A stretch of 64,000 bases of DNA, from contig JACTMJ010000028.1 of the NCBI GenBank assembly GCA_014584705.1, positions 1 through 64,000 on the forward strand. The letters are read 5' to 3'. Made by a program: the position numbers and the translations under genes. The notes beneath the pieces were generated by a model. That model was given only the letters and a program-made list of their open reading frames with translations, was not told where the DNA came from and ran no database searches. This DNA is from Acidobacteriota bacterium (GTDB taxonomy: Bacteria > Acidobacteriota > Terriglobia > Bryobacterales > Bryobacteraceae). Numbering within the stretch: position 1 is the stretch's first letter; each line of letters begins with the position of its first letter. Below, one piece after another: positions 42,427 through 51,963 of the stretch.

Positions 42427-44436
42427 CTACGGCTCGCCTTCGTAGCTCCGCCGCCAGAACCGGTTGGCTACCACTGATTCCGCCACCAGGACGCCTGCCA
42501 GCAGCAGGAACCCATACCACCCGATAGGAATTCGCCTCCGCGAATCGTTCTTGTTCTCCGCGCGATCCGCGGCCACGGCCTCGCCGCCGCCCTGCTTCCA
42601 TAGGGCGAGCGCCGTCTCGTCCATGCGCGTCAAATTCGATTCCCGCGCTCCCACATTCGCCGCCACTAGTTCCTCGCGGCCTCCCAGCCGTTCCACGCGA
42701 TAGAAGCCGGGCTCTTCGAGCAGCACGCCCTCGGTCTCAAGGCTCTCCGCCCGGCTGACGAGCCGCGTCCCCGTGGGTCCCGTGATCTCGTAACCGGCGG
42801 CCGCGCCCGCCGTACCCGGCGCGCGCACCTCAAGAAACTCATCGACGTGCCGGGACGACACGGGCGCCGTCAGCCCGCTCAAATACCGCGAGACCCTCTC
42901 CATGAAGGGGACAAATACGGGGTGAAACGGAATGTCATTCGAAGACGAATCGAGCGCGCTCGTCAGCAGCAGAATGCGCCCGTCGCCCAATCGATTCTCC
43001 AGCAGCACGGGCGTCTGGTCTCCCAGCCTCGCCAGCACGTCAAAACCCTGCTCGTCGACCTTCCATGCGGAAAGAAACCGAATGCCGCGCAGCCCTTCGA
43101 GACCCTCAAGAATCGGATGCGCTTGGGCCAGCTCGTCCAGCCGCAGTTCGCCGCGGTCCGCCCCCTGGCTCGCGCTGAGCAGCGTGGTTTCGGCGAGCGG
43201 GATCTTCGTTCCCGGAGTCCCGCTCCTCGGCAGCAGGATCCACACCGCGCCGCCGGAGCGCACATAGCGCGAGACGTCCGCCGCAATCGCGGGAAACACA
43301 CCCGTGCCGGCGTCCACCACCACATACGCAAACGTGCGGATGTTGTCTTCGCTAAGCTGGCCCGGCGCGAGCATCTGGAAGCGGTAGAGCGTGCTCGGAA
43401 TCGCCGCCAGCGCCGTTTCCATGTACTTCGCGGAGAGATTCACCGTCGCTCCGCTGACGAATGCCACGGTCCGCAGGTCCGTCTTCTCCAGCGCGAAATC
43501 AAAGCGATTGTCTTCGGGCAGCGCGTCGGCGGCTTCAATCCGCACCTCTCCGCGAGTCCAGCGCGGCCCCGGCGTCACCTCCGCGAACGCGGTCTCCGCG
43601 CGTTCTCCGGCCTTGAGCTTCACGCTCGCGGAAGCCACTTTCGCATCGTTGAAGTAGAGCCCGAGCGGCAACTCCCGGTCTCCATCGGCGTAACTGGCCA
43701 GCACCGCGCGCACCAGCACCTTCGACTCCGGCGCCACGCGCGAAGGAACCACCACCGCATCGATTGACCAGTTATCCTGCTTCACTTCACCCACGGCATG
43801 CGTCACCAGTTCCGTGCCAGGGGGCAACTGGCTCTCCTCGAACCCGGCCGGCATCCCCGATGCCTGCAAGTCGGAAACGAGATGCAGATCAAGCGGCTTC
43901 TTCTCGTTCGCATGGATGCTGGCGGCCGCCTGCGCCAATTCCGCGAAGGACCCGTTCGAATAGCCCGGCTTCCAGGTGCGAAGCGCATCCCGCGCCTTGT
44001 CGGCATCGTTCGTCACTTCCGTCAGCATGGAAGCGCCGTGTGCGAACCCGATGACCTGCATGGCCTTGCCGGCGTTGGCGTCCACGACGCCGAGCGCTTC
44101 CCGCCGTGCCGCTTCCGTCAAACCTTCCCGCCGCATGCTCAAGGAGGAATCCAGCGCCACCACCAGCAGCCGGCTCGATTGCGTCACCGCCAGCGGTTCG
44201 CGGTAGAACGGCTGCGCGAAGATCAGGGCCAGCAGCACCACGATCAGCACCCGCAGCGCGAACAGCAGAAGATAGCGCAACTGCTTCTTCCGCGTGTGCC
44301 GTTGCTCGGTCTTCCGCAGAAACATCAGCGTCGAGAACGGCACCGGCGTTTCCTTCTGCTTGCGCAGCAGGTGCAACCACAGGGGCAGCCCGATACCAAC
44401 CAGACCGGCCAGGAAAAATGGCGCGAGAAAGCCCAC
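42427..44436 (-). CDS. BatA/vWA-type membrane protein, 669 aa
   Basis: The N-terminal ~75 residues (FLAPFFLAGLVGIGLPLWLH, then RYLLLFALRVLIVVLLALIF) are the BatA-type double membrane hairpin. A von Willebrand A domain follows with MIDAS-like VVALDSSLSM. A glutamine-amidotransferase-like region lies in the middle (YVVVDAGTGVFPAI, GDGRILLLTSAL), and a C-terminal membrane anchor ends the protein (WYGFLLLAGVLVAESVVANR). GTG start at 44436 directly abuts the DUF58 stop. Bat-type proteins work with MoxR ATPases in envelope stress or complex assembly. Confidence 0.8.
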   Translation of the reverse strand: MGFLAPFFLAGLVGIGLPLWLHLLRKQKETPVPFSTLMFLRKTEQRHTRKKQLRYLLLFALRVLIVVLLALIFAQPFYREPLAVTQSSRLLVVALDSSLSMRREGLTEAARREALGVVDANAGKAMQVIGFAHGASMLTEVTNDADKARDALRTWKPGYSNGSFAELAQAAASIHANEKKPLDLHLVSDLQASGMPAGFEESQLPPGTELVTHAVGEVKQDNWSIDAVVVPSRVAPESKVLVRAVLASYADGDRELPLGLYFNDAKVASASVKLKAGERAETAFAEVTPGPRWTRGEVRIEAADALPEDNRFDFALEKTDLRTVAFVSGATVNLSAKYMETALAAIPSTLYRFQMLAPGQLSEDNIRTFAYVVVDAGTGVFPAIAADVSRYVRSGGAVWILLPRSGTPGTKIPLAETTLLSASQGADRGELRLDELAQAHPILEGLEGLRGIRFLSAWKVDEQGFDVLARLGDQTPVLLENRLGDGRILLLTSALDSSSNDIPFHPVFVPFMERVSRYLSGLTAPVSSRHVDEFLEVRAPGTAGAAAGYEITGPTGTRLVSRAESLETEGVLLEEPGFYRVERLGGREELVAANVGARESNLTRMDETALALWKQGGGEAVAADRAENKNDSRRRIPIGWYGFLLLAGVLVAESVVANRFWRRSYEGEP

Positions 44437-45345
44437 TTAGAACCTCCCCTGCCGGATGCTCAGATACTCCCGCAGCGCCGCGTCGAGCGGCTTGTCCGTG
44501 GAGAGCAGCATGTAGTCGAGACCGGTCCGGCGGCTCTCCGCCTGGAGCGTGGCAAGGTGCTTGCGCAAGCGGTCCCGGTACGGCCCGCGCAGATACTCCG
44601 CGGAGACTTCTAGCTTTCGCTCGCTCTCCATATCGACGAACAATTGCGCGCCCTGGAAGTGCGGTTCGATCTCGAGCGGATCGAGCACATGGAAGAGCAC
44701 GACATCGTTGCCGCGCTGCCGCAGCGGTTCAATCTGGCGGATCAGCGCATCGGGCTCGGCGTAGAAATCCGACACGATCACGACGATGCCGCGCCGCCGC
44801 AGGAATTGCTGAAAGTGAAGAATCGGTGCTTCGAAGTCGGTCTGCGTGCCCTCAGTGGCGCGGTCCATCGCATGCAGCAGCCGGTTGAGTTGCCCATAGC
44901 GGGACGAGGCGTGCACATACTCGCGCACCGTCTCGTCGAACAGGATCAGCCCGCAGGCATCCCGTTGCTGGTTCGAAAGGTACGCGAGCGATGCGCACAG
45001 ATACCGCGCATAGTCGAGCTTCGAAAGCGCATGCGAGTTGTATCGCATCGACGCGCTGCAATCGAGCAGCAGCGTGAGCAGCGTGTTGGTCTCGCCCCGG
45101 TAGCGCTTCAGGTAAATCCGGTCCAGCCTCGCGAACACATTCCAATCCACGCGCCGCGGATCGTCGCCCGGCGTGTAGGGGCGATACTCGGCGAACTCCT
45201 GGCTGAAGCCAAAGTCGGGCGAGCGGTGCAGTCCGGAAACGAATCCGTCCACCACCGTGCGTGCCACAAGGTCCAGCGTGGAGATACCCGCCAGCACCTT
45301 GGGGTCGAGAAATCGCTGTGGCTGCGCCTTCATCACTTTGTCCAC
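44437..45345 (-). CDS. DUF58 domain protein, 302 aa
   Basis: The DUF58 signature EYRPYTPGDDPRRVDWNVFA occurs at about residue 52, followed by a vWA-like strand with LLLDCSASMRY (MIDAS DxSxS) and IVVIVSDFYA. No membrane segment, so cytoplasmic. DUF58 proteins almost always sit downstream of moxR and are thought to be its adaptors or substrates. Here the gene starts 18 bases after moxR and abuts the BatA-like gene. Confidence 0.88.
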   Translation of the reverse strand: MDKVMKAQPQRFLDPKVLAGISTLDLVARTVVDGFVSGLHRSPDFGFSQEFAEYRPYTPGDDPRRVDWNVFARLDRIYLKRYRGETNTLLTLLLDCSASMRYNSHALSKLDYARYLCASLAYLSNQQRDACGLILFDETVREYVHASSRYGQLNRLLHAMDRATEGTQTDFEAPILHFQQFLRRRGIVVIVSDFYAEPDALIRQIEPLRQRGNDVVLFHVLDPLEIEPHFQGAQLFVDMESERKLEVSAEYLRGPYRDRLRKHLATLQAESRRTGLDYMLLSTDKPLDAALREYLSIRQGRF

Positions 45346-45363
45346 CCGTCGGATTCGGGTCCG

Positions 45364-46401
45364 CTATTCCCCCTTGGGAACCGGAATGCCCTCGATCATC
45401 TTTGCCAGTACGTAGTCGGAATCCAGCCGGTCGCTCTCGGCGTGGAAGTTGAGCAGCACGCGGTGCCGCAGCACGGGGATGGCCAGCGTGCTCACGTCTT
45501 CGTACGTCACGTGATAGCGCTTGTGGATGAGCGCGCGCGTCTTCGCCGCGAGCAGCAGGAACTGCGCGCCGCGCACGGAAGATCCGAAGTTTACGTACTT
45601 CCTCACGATCTCCGACGCGAACTCGTCCGTGGGCCGCGTCCCCCGCACAATCGCCAGCGCATAACGGGCAACGCTCTCCGCCACGGGCACCATGCGAACC
45701 AGTTTCTGGAAGCCGATGATCTCTTCGGCGCTGGTCACCGGAACCACCGCGCTCTCATGCGTCGTGGTGGTAAGGGACAGCACTTCCAGTTCCTGGTTGG
45801 CGCTCAAATAGTCGAGCTTGGTGTTGAAGAGGAAGCGGTCCAGTTGCGCTTCGGGCAGCGGATACGTGCCTTCCAGTTCGATCGGGTTTTGCGTCGCCAG
45901 CACGAAGAACGGATTGGGCAACATGTACATATTGCCCCGCACCGTGCAGCTTCGTTCCTGCATCGCTTCGAGCAGCGCGGATTGCGTCTTCGGCGGAGTC
46001 CGGTTGATCTCGTCGGCCAGCAGCACATTGCCGAAAATAGGACCCTTCACGAAGGTCCAGGTGCGGCGGCCGGTAGCGGTGTCTTCCTCAATGATGTCGG
46101 TGCCGGTGATGTCGGTGGGCATCAGGTCCGGCGTGAACTGGATGCGGCGAAACTCCAGGCCCAGCGTGCCCGCGATCGTGCGCACAAGCAGGGTTTTCGC
46201 GGTGCCCGGCAGGCCCGTGATCAGGCAGTGGCCGCCCACGAAAAGCGCGATCATCACCTGCTCGAGCACGTCGTCCTGGCCGACGATAATCTTCCGCATC
46301 TCGCGGATGATATTCTCGTTCACCTGCTGAAAGCGGGTGACACGCCCCTGCAACTCCGTGGAATCGATCGTTTCCGTCATCTGTTCCAACATCGCCTTCA
46401 C
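45364..46401 (-). CDS. moxR: MoxR-family AAA+ ATPase
   Basis: The 345-residue protein has Walker A GLPGTAKTLL, Walker B VLLADEINRTPPKTQSALLE, sensor 1 FFVLATQNPIELEGTYPLPE with the arginine-containing AQLDRFLF, all typical of MoxR. The C-terminal AAA lid is complete. An alternative start at 46392 (MLEQMTET) is possible. MoxR proteins act as chaperone-like ATPases for metal insertion or complex assembly together with vWA proteins, which are encoded next to it here. Confidence 0.92.
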   Translation of the reverse strand: MKAMLEQMTETIDSTELQGRVTRFQQVNENIIREMRKIIVGQDDVLEQVMIALFVGGHCLITGLPGTAKTLLVRTIAGTLGLEFRRIQFTPDLMPTDITGTDIIEEDTATGRRTWTFVKGPIFGNVLLADEINRTPPKTQSALLEAMQERSCTVRGNMYMLPNPFFVLATQNPIELEGTYPLPEAQLDRFLFNTKLDYLSANQELEVLSLTTTTHESAVVPVTSAEEIIGFQKLVRMVPVAESVARYALAIVRGTRPTDEFASEIVRKYVNFGSSVRGAQFLLLAAKTRALIHKRYHVTYEDVSTLAIPVLRHRVLLNFHAESDRLDSDYVLAKMIEGIPVPKGE

Positions 46402-46451
46402 CCTCGTTCTCCGCCGGAAAAATGCCGGCTATTCCTTTGTATCCGGACCCT

Positions 46452-48647
46452 CTATGGTTTCCCGGCCGTCAATTCGAGCAACACCTTTTGGGCCTCTTTG
46501 TAGCCGGGCGCCACTTCGAGCGCAAGATAGACCTGATCGGTTGCCTCTTGCAGTTGATTGTTGGCGCGATAGGCTTTCGCCAGTTGCAGATGAGCGCCGG
46601 CGCGGTCACCCGGATTCATGGCTACCAGCGCGCGAAACTCGGTGATAGCCCCCTTCTTGTCTCCAAGTTTCGCATGGAGGCTCCCCAGCTTCTCGTGCAG
46701 ATCCGCATCGATCGGGTAAATCCAATTCAGCCTCTCAAGCACGTCCGCGGCCTCTTTCTCCCGCCCGGCCGCAATCAGCATGGAGGAGAAGCGCTTGAGG
46801 ATTTCCGGATCTCGCCCGCCCTTGCGCGTGTAGCGCCAAAGTTCTTCGATCGCCTTGTCCGGTTGCTTGTTCGCGCTGTACGCATTCGCCAGCAGTTCGT
46901 AAGCGCTCATCTTGCCCACATACTCCGGATAGAGATCGCGCACCGCGGGGCCATCGGCCAGCACGGTAGTCCAATCCTTGGCCTGCGCCGCCTTCACCAC
47001 GCCCGGCATCTTCTTTTCCCATTCCCCGAAGTCGTTGGCCATCCGGCCCACCTGTGCGTCCAGCCAAGCAAGGAACTTCTTATCGAATTCGGCGGCGCTC
47101 ATCCCCAACTCGGCTTGTATCACTTCCGAGGTCGGCCGCATCCGCTTGAAACTCGCGATCATCGAGAGCACTTTGTCCCAGCCCCAGGTTTCCACAATGT
47201 AATCGACTACGCGCCCCGCCTGGAAGTAACTCACCAGCACCTGCGATGGCGCATCTGGCTGCTGGAAGCCCTTATCCAACTCGGCCACTGGCAACAGTTT
47301 CTTCTCCCGCACCGCCTTCAAAATGGGCGGATCCAGGCGGTCTCCCCATTCCTTTGATACCTGCGTTTCCTCATGGACGGAAATGCCTTCCGTGAACCAG
47401 CGCGGCACCTTATGGTCAGTGAGTTTCAGCACGTAGACGTGGCTCAGTTCGTGCCACAGCGTGCTGGCCCAATGGAACTCACCCGGAGGACGGGCGGACG
47501 GACTATCCATCGCCACCGTATCTCCGAAGGCCACACCAAGCGCCCCCAAACCGGGGAGGCCCATCGTCCGCACCGCAAAATCTTCATGGTCGGGATACAT
47601 CTCAAGCTGGAATGGCTCGGTGAGCTTCGTCTTGTACTTCTTGTCGTAGGTGGCAATCGCCCGGTCGAGTTCCGCCTGCACGTAGATCCGCAGAAGGCCC
47701 GATTCCTTCTTGCTCAGCCGGAGGACGGTGTTGCCTTTCCGGATGAGATCGAAACGCGAATAGCTGTCAAGAAGCCGGAGCGTGTTCACCGTCGCCGCAT
47801 CGCGGAAACCGGCGTTGTATGCGGCTTCCAGGTTCCGCCGCGCCTCCGCATCCCGGCCGAGCCGCATCAGATTCACGCCCAGTTCGCTGCGATCCCGCCA
47901 GTTCTCCGGATCGAGTTGAAGGGCCTTTTCATACAGTGCAATCGACTCCTTGTAGCGCCGGTGCAGGATGAAGATCCGCGCCGCTATCCCGTAAAGCTCG
48001 CCATACTTCGGATTGATCTTAAGGGCGGCAGTCTCCCACTCGCTCACCGGCTTATCCTCCAGCCAGTCCGCCGCTGCTAGCACCGCCATCGCATCCAGCG
48101 CCTCACCCGGCTTCATGGCCACCGCCTTGCGCCCGGTCTCGCGAGCCTCATCCAGGCGGTTCCGTTCAAGCGCCAGCCGGGCCAGCAATTCCTGCGCCTC
48201 GAGCAACGAGGGGTCCGCCTTCGCAGCCTTCTCCGCCAATTCCTCGGCCTCGCTTGAGAATCCTTCCGCGCTCAGCAGCGCCATGCCCAGCAGCGCCCCG
48301 GCGTGGTTCTCGTTCACCTTGAGCACTTCCTGAAATAGCTGCCGCGCCTCCTGTTTACTGGAGCGCTCCAGAAACAGTCTTCCCCAGCGCACGCGCACGT
48401 CCAGGCTGGCCGGTTCCCGTGTCAGGGCCTCGCGGAAGGAAACATTCGCGGCTTCAAAAGCGCCCTCGCCCCACAAACCCTCCGCACGCTCATAGGCGCT
48501 GCCCGAACGGGTGAGTTCGGCGAAACACGCATTCGCCTCGGCCGCCTTACCGAGCTTGCGTTCTCTCCAGCACGTCCGCGGGTCCGCCGCCACAAGCGCG
48601 GCTGCACCGAGCAGGACGAAAGCGACGATGCGTAAGGACAGTCTCAT
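46452..48647 (-). CDS. Exported TPR protein with HExxH metallopeptidase domain
   Basis: Signal peptide MRLSLRIVAFVLLGAAALVA, then about eight TPR-like helical repeats (for example YKESIALYEKALQLDPENWR), then a gluzincin core STLWHELSHVYVLKL with GISVHEETQ downstream (HELSH at about 400), then more TPR repeats. The arrangement matches the peptidase-MA-like group of exported TPR proteins. 731 residues. It sits between moxR and the caspase-like gene. Substrate unknown; an envelope protein substrate or scaffold role fits the context. Confidence 0.78.
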   Translation of the reverse strand: MRLSLRIVAFVLLGAAALVAADPRTCWRERKLGKAAEANACFAELTRSGSAYERAEGLWGEGAFEAANVSFREALTREPASLDVRVRWGRLFLERSSKQEARQLFQEVLKVNENHAGALLGMALLSAEGFSSEAEELAEKAAKADPSLLEAQELLARLALERNRLDEARETGRKAVAMKPGEALDAMAVLAAADWLEDKPVSEWETAALKINPKYGELYGIAARIFILHRRYKESIALYEKALQLDPENWRDRSELGVNLMRLGRDAEARRNLEAAYNAGFRDAATVNTLRLLDSYSRFDLIRKGNTVLRLSKKESGLLRIYVQAELDRAIATYDKKYKTKLTEPFQLEMYPDHEDFAVRTMGLPGLGALGVAFGDTVAMDSPSARPPGEFHWASTLWHELSHVYVLKLTDHKVPRWFTEGISVHEETQVSKEWGDRLDPPILKAVREKKLLPVAELDKGFQQPDAPSQVLVSYFQAGRVVDYIVETWGWDKVLSMIASFKRMRPTSEVIQAELGMSAAEFDKKFLAWLDAQVGRMANDFGEWEKKMPGVVKAAQAKDWTTVLADGPAVRDLYPEYVGKMSAYELLANAYSANKQPDKAIEELWRYTRKGGRDPEILKRFSSMLIAAGREKEAADVLERLNWIYPIDADLHEKLGSLHAKLGDKKGAITEFRALVAMNPGDRAGAHLQLAKAYRANNQLQEATDQVYLALEVAPGYKEAQKVLLELTAGKP

Positions 48648-48654
48648 CGAAAAC

Positions 48655-49593
48655 CTACTGATCGATCTGGGCCTGGGTTTGCGCCAGCGTGAGCAAGAGC
48701 GCGTTCATTTGCCGCCGGTAGTCCAACGGCTGCATCGATTCCTTCTGATACTTCAGACGGTCAATCTGCTGCTCAAGCAGTTCCTTGCGCTTGAGGAAAG
48801 CCGCTTTTTCCGGATTGGCCGCCGCGGCCGCCGTCGAACCCAGCCGCAGCACTGGGAATGAAGCCGCCAGCAAGCCCTGGCCATTGTCCGCGCCGGGGTC
48901 CCGCACGCCCGCGCCGGAGCCGATATCGTTCAGCACCGCCTGTTCGGTGACGATGCGCTTCTCCTGGTCGTAATACTCCTTCGTCCGGCGTACCGCGTAC
49001 GTGTACGCTTCGAGCGCCGTGATCGTCTCGTTCTTGTCCGTATCGGCGGAAGCATCGGTAAAGGCGTCCGCGAAGTAGCGTGCGAAGACCGTGGCGTTCT
49101 TCTGGGTGCCGGTCCGCGTGGCCGCAATCACCACCCGGTGCGGCTTCACGAGCGCGGCCATCGCCCCTCCGCTCGCGGCGGTCGTGTTCACCACCAGTTG
49201 ACGCGTCGACGGAATCCGGTCCAGCATCACCGCGAGTTGCGCGGAGCGGATGTCCGGCCCCTTCAGGTTGAACTTGTAGTCGGCGCCGTCGAAGGTGCCG
49301 TGGCCAATCAGAATGAGCGTGAAGGTATCATCCGCGCCAGCCGTTCTCGCGGCCTCGTTAATGGCGGATTCCAGTTCCGCCATGGTCGCGCCACCGCTCG
49401 CCGCGCCCACCGTCTTCACCAGAGGCTTCTCCGGAGACGCCGCAAGCGCGCTTTCAATTTGCCGCGCCCAGCCCTGGAAGCGGACCTTATAGTCGTCCTC
49501 TCCCGGATGGCCCACCACAATCAGGCACGCGGACCTCGCAAGCGCAAAGGGCGCGGCCAGGAGCAGCAATGTCAGTGCAAGGAGCATCTTCAT
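48655..49593 (-). CDS. Exported caspase/legumain-fold protein lacking the usual cysteine
   Basis: ATG at 49593 overlaps the upstream stop (ATGA) and begins a signal peptide MKMLLALTLLLLAAPFALA. The fold markers of clan CD peptidases are present: strand FTLILIGHGTFDG with the catalytic His (GHG), then LVVNTTAASGGAM where active family members have Cys before the small residues; no Cys is there. A calcium-binding-like loop DTDKNETITALEAY follows. The C-terminal ~60 residues form a coiled coil (KRKELLEQQIDRLKYQKES). It is probably an inactive scaffold. 312 residues. Confidence 0.65.
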   Translation of the reverse strand: MKMLLALTLLLLAAPFALARSACLIVVGHPGEDDYKVRFQGWARQIESALAASPEKPLVKTVGAASGGATMAELESAINEAARTAGADDTFTLILIGHGTFDGADYKFNLKGPDIRSAQLAVMLDRIPSTRQLVVNTTAASGGAMAALVKPHRVVIAATRTGTQKNATVFARYFADAFTDASADTDKNETITALEAYTYAVRRTKEYYDQEKRIVTEQAVLNDIGSGAGVRDPGADNGQGLLAASFPVLRLGSTAAAAANPEKAAFLKRKELLEQQIDRLKYQKESMQPLDYRRQMNALLLTLAQTQAQIDQ

Positions 49594-51887
49594 AACGATC
49601 CCCACCTCCGGCGCAGAATCCATTCCGCCCCTTTCAGCAATGCAAGCGCGAGGAAGAAGATGGGCAGCGGCCACAGATCCCGGGTCTCTTTCATCGTCAA
49701 TCCCGATTGCGAAAATGTGATTTCCTCCGGAATGCGCGAGGCGTCCGCCACGGTGTAGTAGTTACCGCCCGTGCGCCCGGAAAGCCCTTCGAGCAAGCCC
49801 CGGTTCTGGGTGCGTCCGAATGCCTCCGCAACCCCATCCTCACGGCGGAACGAAAGCGTATCCCGCCCCACTTCCTCCGCGCCTCGCTTGGCGACCACTT
49901 CCGCCACGTAGGTACCCGGGAGCGCCACATTGCCCTGGAGCTTATACTCGCCCGCTTGTCCCGCCACCGGCTCCAGCCGCTGCTCCGTGCTGGCTCCATC
50001 GGGGCCAACCATCCGCGCGGAGACCGTGGCGTCGTTCACCGGCTTCCATTTCTTGTCGCGAACCCGCGCCGTCAACGTGAAGTCCCCCCGGTCCATCAGG
50101 ATTTGCTCGGAGAGCTCCGTGGAAACCTGGCGCGGCGCGTCCGTTACCAGCCAGCGCAGCAGTTGCCGCCAGAAATTGTGGTGCGCCATATCCTTATGAT
50201 CGCGCTGCATCCTCCAGCGCCAGCTTCCGCCCGTGGCGAACACCGCCGTCCTTCCGAAGCCAAACCGCTGCATCGCCAGCAAGGGCGTGCGACGTCCCTC
50301 GGGATCCGTCTCTAGCAGTACCTGCGCGCTCGGGCGCGGATCGCCCACGCGTTGAAAATCGCCCAGTGCGGGAAGGGATTCCCACAGCTTGCGATTTTCG
50401 GCGGGGTCGTCCACCAGGCGCGTGATCAGACTCTCTTCCCCGCGCGCGGTGAGGATTGGCTTGGCGGCGGTTCTCGAAAAGGTGCCCGGCGAAGTTCCGA
50501 TGCTCACCGGCAGAATCCCGTTCAGTTCACTCGACCCATAGCCGCCGTCGGAAAGACCGTTGCGCCCGCCCAGCATCAGGAGACCGCCGCCGCGTTCATC
50601 CACAAACTGGCGGATCAGCTTGATCTGCGATGGAGTAAACCAGTTCGATTCCAGGGTGCCAATCACCAGCCCGCTGTACTTGTACAGGTCTTCGGGAATG
50701 GTTGGGAATCCGCTTTCCAGTTCCTTGGCATCCGCGATGCCCTGCCGGTAAATCTTGTTCTGCGTCGTGCGCAGCATGGTCACCAGTTCCAGGGTCTCGT
50801 CGTCTTCCATCGCCCGCCGTACGAATTTCATTTCCCAGCGCGGCTCGCCTTCGATGTAAAGCACGCGCGGCTTTTCCGGATCCACGTTCACCAGTTGGCG
50901 GCGAACATTGTTCGCGAGATTCGGCTCCCCTTCCATCGGATCAATGGACGCTTCGAGGATCTTTGCACCCGCCGCGCCCGCCGGGAACGTAATCTCCTCA
51001 ATCTGGGGCCGCCCGTCGCCGGCCAGCGCGATCTCTTTGTTCGCGACCACTTTTCCGTCAAGTTTCAGCGTCAGCCGTGCCGTCCTACCGGAAAATCCAG
51101 CCTGGCGGAGGCGAATCTGCGCCGAGAGCTTGGCATTGGCGTAGGTGCGCGGCGCCGCGCGCAAGTCTTCCATCTCTACGTCGCGTTCCATCTCCGTCCG
51201 GCCGATGCCCAGCGTGTGGATTGGAATACGCCGCGCCCGGATCGTAGCGAGCAGTTCGGGAGTGATCGCCCCCCGGTTATCCGCGCCGTCGCTCACCAGC
51301 AGCACGCCACCAACGGGCAGATTCGAAGTGTCCCGGGCCAGTTGTGCCAGGCTTTCTCCCAAATGAGAGGCGGAGCTTCCGCCGTTCGCCGCGGAAAGAT
51401 CGCCGAGCGCCTGGATACCCCCGCCCACCGAATACGCCTTCACCGCGAACCGATCTCGTAAGCCAGGAAGGATTTCATCAGCCAGCACGCGCTTCGCGCT
51501 GGCGAGACGGGTCTCACCCCCGTCGTTCTCGAGCATGCTTCCGGAATCGTCGAGCAGGACAGCGATCATGTTCTGTTGGGACCGCAGGGCGGAGACTTCG
51601 AGACCGGGCCGCCAAAGCAGGAACAGCACCAGGGCCGCGAACAGGGATTGCAGCACCCATACGGTGATCCCGCGCGGCGTCAGGTTCAATCGCAAGCGCG
51701 CGCCTAGGCCGAGTTCACGAATCCGCTTTGGCAGAGGAAGGTCGTTCCGCGGCCAGAACAGGCGCCAGGCCAGTGCCAGCGATACGGCCACCGCCGCGCA
51801 CACCAGCAGCCACACGGGCCAGCCGCTGAGGAACACGAAAGTGCCTCGCTCAAAGACGATCCTCGGATATTGGAACAGCCATTCCAT
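49590..51887 (-). CDS. vWA membrane protein with glutamine-amidotransferase-like domain, 765 aa
   Basis: Two N-terminal membrane segments (VWLLVCAAVAVSLALAWRLF and VWVLQSLFAALVLFLLW), a vWA domain with IAVLLDDSGSM and LLVSDGADNRG, a class-I amidotransferase-like region (LVIGTLESNWFT, GGGLLMLGGRNGLSDGG) and a C-terminal anchor (WPLPIFFLALALLKGAEW). Start at ATG 51887 (MEWLFQYPR); an upstream in-frame start at 51932 lacks support. A paralogue-like partner of the BatA-type gene in the same operon. Confidence 0.78.
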   Translation of the reverse strand: MEWLFQYPRIVFERGTFVFLSGWPVWLLVCAAVAVSLALAWRLFWPRNDLPLPKRIRELGLGARLRLNLTPRGITVWVLQSLFAALVLFLLWRPGLEVSALRSQQNMIAVLLDDSGSMLENDGGETRLASAKRVLADEILPGLRDRFAVKAYSVGGGIQALGDLSAANGGSSASHLGESLAQLARDTSNLPVGGVLLVSDGADNRGAITPELLATIRARRIPIHTLGIGRTEMERDVEMEDLRAAPRTYANAKLSAQIRLRQAGFSGRTARLTLKLDGKVVANKEIALAGDGRPQIEEITFPAGAAGAKILEASIDPMEGEPNLANNVRRQLVNVDPEKPRVLYIEGEPRWEMKFVRRAMEDDETLELVTMLRTTQNKIYRQGIADAKELESGFPTIPEDLYKYSGLVIGTLESNWFTPSQIKLIRQFVDERGGGLLMLGGRNGLSDGGYGSSELNGILPVSIGTSPGTFSRTAAKPILTARGEESLITRLVDDPAENRKLWESLPALGDFQRVGDPRPSAQVLLETDPEGRRTPLLAMQRFGFGRTAVFATGGSWRWRMQRDHKDMAHHNFWRQLLRWLVTDAPRQVSTELSEQILMDRGDFTLTARVRDKKWKPVNDATVSARMVGPDGASTEQRLEPVAGQAGEYKLQGNVALPGTYVAEVVAKRGAEEVGRDTLSFRREDGVAEAFGRTQNRGLLEGLSGRTGGNYYTVADASRIPEEITFSQSGLTMKETRDLWPLPIFFLALALLKGAEWILRRRWGSL

Positions 51888-51963
51888 TCTTAAGCTTTCT
51901 TCAAATCGTCCCGTCGCATGAAAAAGGAGCAATGATCCCGGAGCCGGGAATAGCGCCTCGCCG

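Noticed and set aside
44644..46503. 619-codon + strand frame
   Set aside because: Antisense to DUF58 and moxR, which have clear motifs; composition dominated by Arg, Gln, His and Val.
50352..51461. 369-codon + strand frame
   Set aside because: Antisense to the vWA/amidotransferase-like gene.
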